A stretch of DNA of 64,000 bases from BACL21 sp038141525 (GTDB taxonomy: Bacteria > Bacteroidota > Bacteroidia > Flavobacteriales > Flavobacteriaceae), in contig JAYQIF010000008.1 of NCBI GenBank assembly GCA_038141525.1, positions 372,001-436,000 of the forward strand. The letters are read 5' to 3'. The notes below the pieces were generated by a model. It saw nothing but the letters and a program-made list of their open reading frames with translations. It was not told the origin of the DNA and ran no database searches. This document shows, piece after piece, positions 18,035 through 27,518 of the stretch. The translations under genes and the position numbers were made by a program. The number at the start of each line of letters is the position of its first letter. Within the stretch, counting starts at the first letter, position 1.

Positions 18035-18565
18035 TCATTTATTTTTTAAATATCCCCCTTTGATGAGTTCTCGCATTTTTGTCTTGAATAATGCCTGAGA
18101 CCAATCTTTATTTATTTCATCCAAGGCCAGTGCAATTGAGTCACTTTTCTGTTTGAATTTTTGGCCTGCCTCAGTCTTAAAAAATTGCTTTATCGATTTT
18201 TGATCTCGCGTGTTGAGCTCTTGCTCAGACACATATTTTTGTCCTGATTCACTGGCGTAAAACGAACTTAATGCGGCCACTTCATCGCGATTTAAAAATT
18301 GTCTGTAGGCGTAAGCGCCCTGATTTATATAGGCCTGAACCTGCTGCTGCTCATCTGCACGTAGTTCTTGCCATACTTCGGAGTCTATCTGTTTGCTGGC
18401 AAAATTGCGCTGAAGCTTAGGAAATACATCGTGATAGCGGACACTGGCGGCAACCTCATCTCCTTTGAGGGTCATCATGTCCATAATTTCCTGATGAAAA
18501 TCATCATTTTGCCCAAAAAGTGTACCCTGAACCACACAAAATAGCGTTAAAATAAATGATCGCAT
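18035..18565 (-). CDS. DUF2059-like secreted protein
   Basis: From the ATG at 18565 the protein (~176 residues) has a signal peptide (MRSFILTLFCVVQGTLFGQ) and an all-helical body. RQFLNRDEVAALSSFYASESGQKYV resembles the DUF2059 pattern, in which a phenylalanine-tyrosine pair precedes a small-residue segment. The family's function is unknown. It is convergent with the methyltransferase and divergent from the metalloprotease, with a 55-bp gap to the latter. Confidence 0.65.
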   Translation of the reverse strand: MRSFILTLFCVVQGTLFGQNDDFHQEIMDMMTLKGDEVAASVRYHDVFPKLQRNFASKQIDSEVWQELRADEQQQVQAYINQGAYAYRQFLNRDEVAALSSFYASESGQKYVSEQELNTRDQKSIKQFFKTEAGQKFKQKSDSIALALDEINKDWSQALFKTKMRELIKGGYLKNK

Positions 18566-18620
18566 TTTTCTAATCTTTACAATTAAACTAAGTTTGTCCA
18601 AGTTACCAAAAAAACAATCA

Positions 18621-19397
18621 ATGCGCTATTTCGGGACGTTTTCATTATTTATTTTTCTTGCATTACTGATACACAGCTGTAGCAGTGATGATTCCACCAC
18701 ACCCACTGATCCAAATATCGAAAACAATCGTCCTTTAGGAACCTCTGCCGCCGACATTCTTGGGCAAGGTGACTTTAGTTCATTGACCATTGAACTGGTT
18801 TATACAAACGCGTTCAGACCAGAGCCCTCGAGTATCCTTGGATTCAAAAATTTCATTGAAAGCCTTGTCAATAAACCCGGAGGCATTCAATACATAGAAC
18901 GCGTCATCGCCAATCAGCCGGGCGCTCCTTTTTCGATAGAGGAGATCCGAACAATTGAAGACGAAAACCGAACAGCCTACACAGAAGCCGATAATCTTGC
19001 CGTCTATATCTTTTTCTCTAATGGCGCCTCCGACAGTGATTCCAATAATACGGTTACTCTAGGAACGGCCTACCGCAATACCTCAATTGTGATCTATCAA
19101 AAAACACTAGAACTCATCACGCAAACAGACCCCGAGGTACTGCCCATTTTGGAACAAACCACACTCAACCATGAGATGGGTCATTTGATGGGACTCGTGA
19201 ATATTCAAAATGACGACATCCACCAGGTACATGAAGACCCTAACAGCAATAAACACTGTGTTCATGAGGATTGTCTGATGTATTATGACGCCACCAACGT
19301 CGGGCGACAAATGCTCAATAAATGGACTCAATTACGTGCTGTCCCTCAACTCGAAATTCAATGCTTGCAGGACTTACAGGCCAAAGGCGCCCTTTAG
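18621..19397 (+). CDS. Membrane metalloprotease lipoprotein
   Basis: The ~258-residue protein starts MRYFGTFSLFIF and has a lipobox (LLIHSCSS), so it is probably lipid-anchored. The zinc-binding HEMGHLMGLVN supplies two His ligands and the catalytic Glu; the usual third metzincin ligand position holds Asn. A Cys pair (CVHEDC) and a following MYY turn lie about 30 residues later. The family is widespread in flavobacteria, with no known substrate. Another protein residue, such as a His in the NKHCVHEDC region, might complete the site. Confidence 0.82.
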   Translation: MRYFGTFSLFIFLALLIHSCSSDDSTTPTDPNIENNRPLGTSAADILGQGDFSSLTIELVYTNAFRPEPSSILGFKNFIESLVNKPGGIQYIERVIANQPGAPFSIEEIRTIEDENRTAYTEADNLAVYIFFSNGASDSDSNNTVTLGTAYRNTSIVIYQKTLELITQTDPEVLPILEQTTLNHEMGHLMGLVNIQNDDIHQVHEDPNSNKHCVHEDCLMYYDATNVGRQMLNKWTQLRAVPQLEIQCLQDLQAKGAL

Positions 19398-19411
19398 CGT
19401 GAATCGGGGCA

Positions 19412-21047
19412 TCAGTACACTTGATGTCCATCGACGAAGGTTTTAAGCACTTTTATTTGTGACAGCTCCTGTTTTGGACAGTTCAGTGGATTACGATCTA
19501 GCAATATAAAATCTGCCTCTTTGCCCGGGGTAAGGCTGCCTCTTCAGATCCTCACTAAAATTAGCGTATGCCGCCCAAAGAGTCATTCCTTTAAGGGCTT
19601 GTTCCCGTGTGATGGCCTCATCGATATAAAATCCAGACTCTGGATAACCTGATGTGTCTCTGCGATAAACTGCCGCAGAAAGAGTCAACATTGGATTGAC
19701 ATATTCTACAGGAAAATCGGTACCTAAAGCAATCATATCGGCTTCCTCTAACAAAGAGCGATACGCATATGCGCCGGTCATGCGCTCTTTACCGAGTCGC
19801 TCCTCAACCCAATACATATCGCTCGTGGCATGTGTTGGTTGTACCGACAGGATGATGTTCTTTGAAAAGACCTCAAAATACTCGGGCGGGACGACTTGAG
19901 CGTGTTCTATACGCCATCGAACATCGTTGGCATCGTTGTTATTTGCAGATGATAAAGCCTCTTGATAGACTCTAAGAACTGAGACATTGGCAGAATCGCC
20001 AATAGCGTGGGTATTGATCTGAAATCCCGAGGCGAGTGCGCGCTGGCTCAAGGTTACCAAGTCTTTCATGGGTGTAATGATGGCCCCGTAATGATCTGGA
20101 TCATCACTGTATGGCGAGCGCAATGCCGCACCCCGCGAACCAAGAGCTCCGTCTGCATATACTTTGATGCTTCCCACTCTTAAGCGAGGTTTGACTACGG
20201 GCCCCTGAGCCAGATAATGGCTAACATCAGGTTCGATATTGGAAACCATGGCTTCCAATTTGATGCGCAAAACATCGATTTGTTGCAAACTGTCGATGAG
20301 TTCAATTATTGGTCTGCGCAATCCGGCGTCATGTACCCCGGTGAGACCCAATGAAAAGCAATAATCCTGAGCAGATTTTAGCGCTTGAGCAGAGATCGCT
20401 AATGTTGGTTCCGGAATTAATTCAAAAATACGATCGCACGGGGCATCTACTAGAATTCCATTGGGTCTGCCTTGCCCATCACCCATAATCATTCCCCCTG
20501 GTACCGGTCCAGAAGCAGCGATATCGGCCAGCGATAATGCTTTTGAATTGACCCAAAGCGCATGGCCATCCACACGTTGCAGGGCCACGGGAACGTCGGG
20601 AAAAACAACGTCTAAGTCCTCTTTAGTGGGATAAGACTGGTCGGACCAATCATTTTGATCCCAACCACGAGCCACAATAAACTCCGATGTTTTGTAGGGC
20701 TCGAATGCTGCAATTCTTTCGATTACCTCTTCCTTAGATGTAGTTCCTCTTAGGTCCACCTCCTGAAGACCCAGGCCTAATTGATAAAAATGAGCATGTG
20801 CGTCAATAATACCGGGCATAATTGTATTCTCTTGAGCATCCAATGTATTTTTGGCGTCAAAAAGGTCAAAAACCTCCCGCTGGGTTCCGACAAAAAGAAT
20901 TTTACCTTGATCGACCGCAAAAGCCTCTGCACCAGGAAGATCATCATCTATGGTTATGACTTGTGCATTAAAGACAATTAAATCGACCTCTTGTTTTTGA
21001 CAACCAAAAAGTAAAAGGGACACAACAAATACTGCAACTAATTTCAT
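19412..21047 (-). CDS. YtcJ-like amidohydrolase lipoprotein (interrupted near 3' end)
   Basis: This is an amidohydrolase of the YtcJ/DUF6282-like group. It has a lipobox signal (LLLFGCQKQ), the metal-binding IDAHAHFY, a His-rich NTHAIGD loop, RIEHAQ and GTDFPVEY. The apparent stop at 19491 comes from a frame shift near 19538. In the next frame it continues with GSLTPGKEADFILLDRNPL and ends at 19412 with a normal C-terminus. The substrate is unknown. Confidence 0.87.
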
Positions 21048-21072
21048 ATGATATCTTTTCTTTCGACTAAAG

Positions 21073-21106
21073 ATAAAAAAAGCACCCCGATATCACGAGG
21101 TGCTTT
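21073..21106 (-). terminator. Terminator of the TPR-barrel operon
   Basis: An inverted repeat (aaagcacc at 21079-21086 with a matching ggtgcttt at 21099-21106) is preceded on the plus strand by an A-run, which becomes a T-run on the minus strand. It follows the stop of the barrel gene at 21182 by about 75 bp. Confidence 0.7.
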
Positions 21107-21181
21107 AATCATTAAACCCTAAACTTAACGAATCTCTTTTTAAGTCATTATTAAGACGGCAATAGATCGATATGGTTGCGT

Positions 21182-22876
21182 TTAAAATGCGCTAAAATTA
21201 TATTGGAGCCCGAGATTGACCCTCATTCCCTGCACGGGATAATTGGCCCAAAGGCCATTTTGTTGATTGAGTAAGTTAATTCCGGATAACGAAGCACTAA
21301 AATTCTTCGAAATTGAATAGTTGACATGTAATTGTGCGTCAATAAAACCTTTGACTTTTTGGACCATTATTTGATCTGCCAATATAATCTCATCACTACG
21401 GGGACCATAGCTCATAAAACGCCCTGTAAGCAATATCTTGTCGTTTAAATGATAGCCGGCTGACCCGCCAAAAGTAAATGCTGGAATATTCCAAGGCTCG
21501 ATATTATCGACCGGACGGTTATCGGTCCAAGCCGCATCTAGAGACACATCCCAACGCGCTGTAAGGCGTCCATTGATTTTGGCTGTATATTTTAGTTCGG
21601 TGCCGTCATCATAATCGACAGTAAAACTATTGCCATTATCGTAGGCAAAAGACCCTTGTTGACCTGACCATGGCCGTCTTTTAAAGTAGACCTGATCTTC
21701 GAAATTTCTATAGGCTACTCCAAAATTGTACTGCCATAAATCGCTAAATGTCCCATTAATGCCCAACTGCAGCAGCTGTCGATCCACTTGTGGTTTTAAG
21801 GGAATTCCAGGGACCAAAAAGCCCAGTGTTTGTGTTAAAGCACTCATCTTATTTTGGTGGTACTGACCACCGAAGGTAAAATATGCTCCAAGGTTACGTC
21901 CCAAAATTGGATGACTCAATTCAAGCTCTGGAAACAGTCTGAACATGCGCCCGCTCCCTCCACTATGGGTCCAGACTTTGGTTCCCACATGTAACATCAA
22001 ATCACCAAAATTGAAATCTGTTTGCGCGCCCAGGTCAATATTCAGGGCGCTGTAGTCCTCTGTGGTAATCAATGCGTCCTCCAGACTGAGTTTGGCACTC
22101 AATAAGGAGAGGTTTCCCTTAATGGAGACAAGCCGTTTGTCCCAGATCAATTCTGCTTTTGGCGCCGAAGAAAAAGACCATTCAGTAACACCAAAACCAT
22201 CAGAAAAAACAGATAATTCATTGTCTAGGCCAGTGAACCATCCACCATTGGATCCCAAACGATGGTATAGTCTGCCTCTGAGGTAATTTTGTCCAAAATC
22301 ATCTTTAAGCTCTGTGGCAATATCCAAGGTATCAGGAATACCGTACCATTGGAAGGTCGATCGATTTATCGCCAGTCCCAGAGTCGAAAGTCGATTTTTT
22401 ATAGTACTGCGCCATTGTGCTCTAAGGCTGCTTTCGGACCAGTCTACAGGCAATACAATACCCTCTATGGGACCATTTAATTGTTGATGGTCAAACCCCA
22501 ACGAAAGAAAGTCATCACGTTTTAAAGGATGCATTAAAAACCCCTCTAGTGCCGTGGATTCTCGGGTACCTAGCTGGACTCTCAAATAATTTGGCAAGTT
22601 CTCTTGCGCGCGTTCTTTCTTTGGCCCCAAAGCCCTTATTAACCCCGGTAATTCTGAGGGGACAAAATCAAAATCTTTATGACCATAACTAAACTCAGGC
22701 CTCAGGGTTGAGGTGTTTTTTGAAGAGGGCATGTCCCACTTTGATTTTGGGCGTAGGTTTATCGACGGCGTGTAAGATTTGACCACATCCACTACTTCGG
22801 TGGAAACTGCCGTACTGTCGGTTGTCTGTTGGGCAAAAAGACCACCGTGTAAAAAAGACACGATCGACCACAATAG
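21182..22876 (-). CDS. Outer-membrane beta-barrel protein (TonB-receptor-like, no plug)
   Basis: The protein (~564 residues from the ATG at 22876) has a signal peptide ending GLFAQQ, a short linker (VVKSYTPSINLRPKSKW) and then repeated amphipathic strands ending in LGLQYNFSAF. It resembles the barrel part of TonB-dependent receptors, but no plug domain is apparent. The reading frame runs on upstream to 23002 and would overlap the TPR gene, so a coupled start is possible. It directly follows the TPR gene. Confidence 0.75.
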   Translation of the reverse strand, partial: LLWSIVSFLHGGLFAQQTTDSTAVSTEVVDVVKSYTPSINLRPKSKWDMPSSKNTSTLRPEFSYGHKDFDFVPSELPGLIRALGPKKERAQENLPNYLRVQLGTRESTALEGFLMHPLKRDDFLSLGFDHQQLNGPIEGIVLPVDWSESSLRAQWRSTIKNRLSTLGLAINRSTFQWYGIPDTLDIATELKDDFGQNYLRGRLYHRLGSNGGWFTGLDNELSVFSDGFGVTEWSFSSAPKAELIWDKRLVSIKGNLSLLSAKLSLEDALITTEDYSALNIDLGAQTDFNFGDLMLHVGTKVWTHSGGSGRMFRLFPELELSHPILGRNLGAYFTFGGQYHQNKMSALTQTLGFLVPGIPLKPQVDRQLLQLGINGTFSDLWQYNFGVAYRNFEDQVYFKRRPWSGQQGSFAYDNGNSFTVDYDDGTELKYTAKINGRLTARWDVSLDAAWTDNRPVDNIEPWNIPAFTFGGSAGYHLNDKILLTGRFMSYGPRSDEIILADQIMVQKVKGFIDAQLHVNYSISKNFSASLSGINLLNQQNGLWANYPVQGMRVNLGLQYNFSAF

Positions 22877-22943
22877 GAACATGAGCGGCTTTGCTCCCAC
22901 ATCATTCTTATATTGAGTCAATTTGCACACTCGTGGCCTAATT

Positions 22944-25900
22944 CTACTGCTCATCTTCATTGTTTGTATTTGGCCCTTGGGAGTCCAGCGGTTTGACTTC
23001 ATTCAGACTTGTATTGACTGAATCTTTGCGCGACATTTGAGCGTCTTTTTTTGAGCGATCCATCGCTGCAAGGCGATCAATGGCCTCCTGTTGGAGTTGC
23101 GGAAAATCCTGCATGTTGTCCCGAATATTTTCGAGTATGAAACGCGCTTGAAATTCGTCAGACAAGGCCTCAAAGTTTTGGGCCATAAGCATTAATCCAC
23201 GTGCAGAATAACGGCCGTAATTGGCATAATTTTGAGCCAGTTTTTGAATCAGTGCATTGGAGCCCGAATAATCCTGATCCAAATGCGCAAAATAAGCTCG
23301 AGCTAGAGCGAGCTGTGCAGCATACTGACCTGATGCCAGAGTATCCAGACCTTCATATTGCTGACGAGCCGATTCAAATGCCCCTAATTCGAATTGACTC
23401 CAAGCACTGATGAGTTGTGCTTGAGCCAAAAGCGCTGCATCTCCGCCGGGGGAGAGATGATTAGAGAGTTGCCCGGCATACTCAATCGCTTCTTGCCATC
23501 GAGCCCCATCACTAGTCATTTGCATGAGATTACGCAAAGCAAAAGTGCGCTGGTTTGTTGTCAAAGGTTGGCCCAATAGCCTGATTAATGTTGACTTCGC
23601 CAAGTCCAGTTCATCTGTCGACAGATAGTGACGCGCCATCCGAATTAGGGTTGGAATAACGTATGATGGATTTTCATCGCTACTGATTACCGGATCTACA
23701 TGCAATAAGGCTTGCTCCACATTTTGTTGTCGCCAAAAAATCTCAGACAAGAAGTAATGCGCCTCTAATCGATATCGCCCCTGAGCATAGTTGTTTAAAT
23801 AGGCTTCAAAGCGCTGAATCGAAAGCACATCATCCCCTTGGGTATAGGCTTGTTTAGCCGATTCAAACGAGGCTTGATCTAATGCCACCTGATCAATTGA
23901 AATAAAATCCAATTGATCGACCCATTGCCCATATTCTTGGACACGTCCCAGGGCCACAAACGTATTTCTTGCAGATTGTACCGCAGAAATGGCTTCTTGA
24001 GAGCCAGGAAATAGATCAACGACATTTTTAAAATAATCAAGGGCCTGCTGGAAATCTTCATTATTGTCGGAAATTAACCCCAAATTCAAATATGCTGAGG
24101 CCACTAGTGGACTTTTTTCGTGATTGGAAATCAGGGCCTTAAATTGAGTCTCAGCCTCAGAAATTTTCTCCAAGTTGACATAAGCGCTTCCTAAACTGAG
24201 GCATACTTGGTCACGATACACAGAATTAGGGTAGTTTTCAAGAAATGCCACTAATCTTCGGGCTTTGGCCTCCAGACTTTGAGCAAATTCTAAACACAAT
24301 GCCGCTTGAAACTCGGCGTAGTCTCTATCCATACCGCCCATGGCGATCACTTTATCATATTCAAGCAAAGAAAGACCGTAGTCTCGAGTCGCAAAATAGC
24401 AGTCTGCGAGATTGAGTCGTGCCTCAACTTCCTTAGTCAAGGAGCCTTTTTGCGTCAAATAACGCAAAAAATTATTCTGCGCCTTAGCGTAATTTGTCAA
24501 AGCCATATGTGCAAACCCTATTTCAAAAGGCAGCATGGTCCACTCTGGTGCTTGTTGAAACACCCCTAGAGTTTGCAGGCGATCGAAAATTACAATGGCC
24601 TTTTGATAAGCTGCCGTTTCACTTAGGATGACCGCTGTCCAAAACGCAGCTTGTGCCCCAATTAAATTACTCGAATTAATTTTTTGTGATTGCTCAAAAG
24701 AGATACGAGCCAAAGCAGATTGTCCTCGATCATAAAGTTGTCGGCCTTCTAAAAAGTAAGCCCGTTGCAGTGCCATCTGCCTTTTGTTGCCCAATTGATT
24801 TGCGGATAAAAGCGATTTATCTTGCAAATAAGTGATGACCTGTTGGTAATTTTCGCTTTCGAGTAAAACCTCGAGCCACCACTGCTCGACCTCGGCACTC
24901 TTGGGGTGGCTGGGATAACGCTGAAAAAAAGACGCCAAAACTTTGGGAACACTCGTGTAACTCAGTCTTAAGTCATAGGTGAGCTTGGCATACTGGTAAT
25001 GAGCTTTAGCAGAAAACGGCCGTTCGATTTGAGGGTCACAGGCCTTTTTATAGGCATTCAGTGCTTCTGTTTTTTGATCCAGTGCGAGATAGGCTCCAGC
25101 CATAATATAAGCTACATCCTGGGCGATTCGGCCGGCGTCTTTGATTGGACTCAAAACTTCAATCGCCTTTTTATTTTGTCCCATGGCTGCGTAGCATTGA
25201 CCTAAATAAAATTGGTTTTCAACGCGTTCTTCCCGCACCAACCCTCGCGAGGGGACGTCAACGGTCTTCTCGAGATAATTAATGGCTAGACTATAGGCGT
25301 CCAGTTGGGCGTATGCACGCCCCACAATACCGTATAGCGATGATTTATTAATATTTCTTTTGTCTCCGGATATTTGCAGGGCGTCTAGGGCACGTATACC
25401 CCAAGCGGCGGCTTGAGTATAATCTTTTGTCCTGAATGCCAAATCGGCCATAAGGCCCCAAGCCTCCAGTTCGTCTCGATCCGCCACATTAATGCGTCCT
25501 AATTTTGTGAGCGCCTGCGCCCAATTTTTATTTTGGTAATCTATAAACGCCAGATAATACAATGAGCGTGAACCATATTCAGTACTGCTCACTAAAATAG
25601 AAAAAAGGTCAGCTGCCTGAGTCGTCTGTCCGAGTTTGAAATGGGCATAGGCCATCTCGTATTGGTCTTGCTGGCTCAGGTCATTAAAATCTTTTGCCTC
25701 CTTGAACCAAGCTAAAGCATTGGCATACTGGGACTTGGTAAAATAATAATGACCCACCATAGTGTAGGCCCGATCGACCTCAGGAGCATTAGGGAAATCG
25801 CGAACGAAATCACGCATGGCCCTCGGCGCTTCTTGATGCCCTAAGACAAGCCCTAAATAGGCCAAATTAAAGGCACGTTGAGCCCTTTGATCTCTATTCA

Positions 25901-26084
25901 AGTTTTCATTATACAGTGTACTCCATTGCTGATAAGCCGCTTGGAAATTACCACTGTTTTGAAGCCGCTCAGCCTTATGCAACACTTGATGATAATTCAT
26001 ATCCAGTACTTGGCCTTGGGCAAAGAGTCCGCTTGTGACTGATGCCATCAGCAAGAGCATGACAATAAATTGAGCGGATTTCAT
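22944..26084 (-). CDS. Large periplasmic TPR-repeat protein
   Basis: From the ATG at 26084 the protein is ~1046 residues, with a signal peptide (MKSAQFIVMLLLMASVT...GLFAQ) and tetratricopeptide-like helical repeats along nearly its whole length. Examples are AYAHFKLGQTTQAADLFSI, YLGQCYAAMGQNKKAIEVL and SLGSAYVNLEKISEAETQF. No lipobox was seen, so it should be periplasmic. The C-terminal ~40 residues are polar and repeat-free. It is the upstream partner of the barrel gene, and such pairs recur in Bacteroidota. The function is not known. Confidence 0.85.
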   Translation of the reverse strand: MKSAQFIVMLLLMASVTSGLFAQGQVLDMNYHQVLHKAERLQNSGNFQAAYQQWSTLYNENLNRDQRAQRAFNLAYLGLVLGHQEAPRAMRDFVRDFPNAPEVDRAYTMVGHYYFTKSQYANALAWFKEAKDFNDLSQQDQYEMAYAHFKLGQTTQAADLFSILVSSTEYGSRSLYYLAFIDYQNKNWAQALTKLGRINVADRDELEAWGLMADLAFRTKDYTQAAAWGIRALDALQISGDKRNINKSSLYGIVGRAYAQLDAYSLAINYLEKTVDVPSRGLVREERVENQFYLGQCYAAMGQNKKAIEVLSPIKDAGRIAQDVAYIMAGAYLALDQKTEALNAYKKACDPQIERPFSAKAHYQYAKLTYDLRLSYTSVPKVLASFFQRYPSHPKSAEVEQWWLEVLLESENYQQVITYLQDKSLLSANQLGNKRQMALQRAYFLEGRQLYDRGQSALARISFEQSQKINSSNLIGAQAAFWTAVILSETAAYQKAIVIFDRLQTLGVFQQAPEWTMLPFEIGFAHMALTNYAKAQNNFLRYLTQKGSLTKEVEARLNLADCYFATRDYGLSLLEYDKVIAMGGMDRDYAEFQAALCLEFAQSLEAKARRLVAFLENYPNSVYRDQVCLSLGSAYVNLEKISEAETQFKALISNHEKSPLVASAYLNLGLISDNNEDFQQALDYFKNVVDLFPGSQEAISAVQSARNTFVALGRVQEYGQWVDQLDFISIDQVALDQASFESAKQAYTQGDDVLSIQRFEAYLNNYAQGRYRLEAHYFLSEIFWRQQNVEQALLHVDPVISSDENPSYVIPTLIRMARHYLSTDELDLAKSTLIRLLGQPLTTNQRTFALRNLMQMTSDGARWQEAIEYAGQLSNHLSPGGDAALLAQAQLISAWSQFELGAFESARQQYEGLDTLASGQYAAQLALARAYFAHLDQDYSGSNALIQKLAQNYANYGRYSARGLMLMAQNFEALSDEFQARFILENIRDNMQDFPQLQQEAIDRLAAMDRSKKDAQMSRKDSVNTSLNEVKPLDSQGPNTNNEDEQ

Positions 26085-26205
26085 TCGGGTTTTTGGGACC
26101 ATATCACAGATAACGTAACTTTTTTTGTTCTCGTATCGAGCGTCTCGCAAGATGATCGAAAATTAACTTAAATTTGATGGATCGGCCCAGTAATGCCTCA
26201 GTTTT

Positions 26206-26715
26206 ATGAAAAAAATTTTAATGGCCTTTATGGCCTTCGCTCTAAGTGCATGTAGCAGCACAGAATCGATAGCAAAATTGGTCACCATTAACGATGAAAA
26301 AATGGGAATAGCGACCAAAACTCCCGATGAACTCCTTACGGTCAATGGAAGCATTCACGCCAAAGAAGTACGTGTAGACCTCGATGGTGCGTTAGCCCCA
26401 GATTATGTATTTGCCCATTGTAATGAGCAGCCCACGGTGAATAATTATCAGCGCATGTCTTTAGATCAGCTCAAAGCATTTATTCGAAAGCAGGGTCATC
26501 TGCCCGGTGTGCCTACACAAGACATGTTGGATCGAGATGGGATGGATTTAAAGGCCTTTTCTTTGACCTTACTCGAAAAAATTGAAGAACTCAGTCTTTA
26601 CCTTATCGAACAGCAATATCAAATCGACACCTTGATGCAGGCTCTGTCTAAAAATGCGTCGGATAGCCTACAAAATAAGACGCAAGCGCCAACAAAAAAT
26701 TCACCAAAAAAGTAA
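26206..26715 (+). CDS. Lipoprotein with tail-fibre-type C-terminal segment
   Basis: The 169-residue protein has a lipobox (ALSACSS) and then the pattern MGIATKTPDELLTVNGSIHAKEVRVDLDGALAPDYVF, followed by LDQLKAFIRKQGHLPGVPT and LLEKIEELSLYLIEQQ. That pattern normally forms the C-terminal stalk of Bacteroidota tail-fibre-like surface proteins. Here it stands nearly alone behind a lipid anchor. The C-terminal helix could form a coiled coil, so a trimeric surface stalk is possible. Confidence 0.72.
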   Translation: MKKILMAFMAFALSACSSTESIAKLVTINDEKMGIATKTPDELLTVNGSIHAKEVRVDLDGALAPDYVFAHCNEQPTVNNYQRMSLDQLKAFIRKQGHLPGVPTQDMLDRDGMDLKAFSLTLLEKIEELSLYLIEQQYQIDTLMQALSKNASDSLQNKTQAPTKNSPKK

Positions 26716-26737
26716 AGAATCAAAAAGCAGCGCAGGC

Positions 26738-26745
26738 TAAATTTG
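26738..26745 (+). promoter_or_regulatory. Predicted -7 box for ftsE
   Basis: taaatttg fits the Bacteroidota TAnnTTTG element and lies 30 bp before the ftsE ATG at 26775. That distance suits a short leader. No convincing -33 element was identified. Confidence 0.5.
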
Positions 26746-26774
26746 TACCTTTAACCAAGATAAAAACCCGACCC

Positions 26775-27458
26775 ATGTCCGACACTGTAGTTGAATTCAA
26801 CAAAGCCAAAATCGTTCAGCGCGATCAAATCATTTTTGAGGCTGTTGATCTGAAAATCTCTAAGGGTGAGTTTGTTTATCTAATCGGTAAAACCGGTAGC
26901 GGTAAAAGTAGCCTTTTGAAGACGCTTTATGGTGAATTACCATTGAATTCAGGAACTGGTCAGGTCGCGGGATTTAACCTAATGGGGCTCAAAGAGCGTC
27001 AAATTCCTAGTCTGCGTCGTAAACTAGGTATTGTCTTTCAAGATTTTCAACTCCTGAACGATCGTAATGTCCATGAAAATTTACGTTTTGTACTAAAAGC
27101 TACGGGTTGGAATCAAGAGGCTCAAATCAATCAAAGAATCCAAGAGGTACTCACGCGTGTGGGTATGAGCGATAAAGGGCAAAAACTGCCCTATCAAATG
27201 TCTGGTGGTGAGCAACAGCGCATTGCTATTGCCAGGGCCTTACTGAACGACCCTGAACTTATTGTTGCCGATGAGCCCACAGGGAATTTAGACCCTCAAA
27301 CCAGTATGGAGGTCATGAATCTGCTCAGAGAACTCAACCAGAATGGCCGCAGTATTCTCATGGCAACCCACGATTATGCCCTTTTGCTTAAATATCCATC
27401 GAAAACCATCAAATGCGAAGGTGGTGCCGTATTTGAAGTCGTACAAAAAAAAAGCTGA
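26775..27458 (+). CDS. ftsE: Cell-division ABC ATPase FtsE
   Basis: The 227-residue ATPase has Walker A (GKTGSGKSS), the signature SGGEQQR, Walker B (LIVADEPTG) and the switch His in MATHDYA. It follows the FtsE pattern (VVEFNKAKIVQRDQIIFE), a relative of LolD. With FtsX it activates peptidoglycan hydrolases at division. No ftsX lies next to it in this window; the nearest FtsX-like permease is at 14150. Separation of ftsE from ftsX is common in Bacteroidota. Confidence 0.88.
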   Translation: MSDTVVEFNKAKIVQRDQIIFEAVDLKISKGEFVYLIGKTGSGKSSLLKTLYGELPLNSGTGQVAGFNLMGLKERQIPSLRRKLGIVFQDFQLLNDRNVHENLRFVLKATGWNQEAQINQRIQEVLTRVGMSDKGQKLPYQMSGGEQQRIAIARALLNDPELIVADEPTGNLDPQTSMEVMNLLRELNQNGRSILMATHDYALLLKYPSKTIKCEGGAVFEVVQKKS

Positions 27459-27518
27459 AGCTTAGTTTAGACCCGTTTGTTTACAATACTCAGCATTCCC
27501 TGAGCAAAAGGTCAAAAC

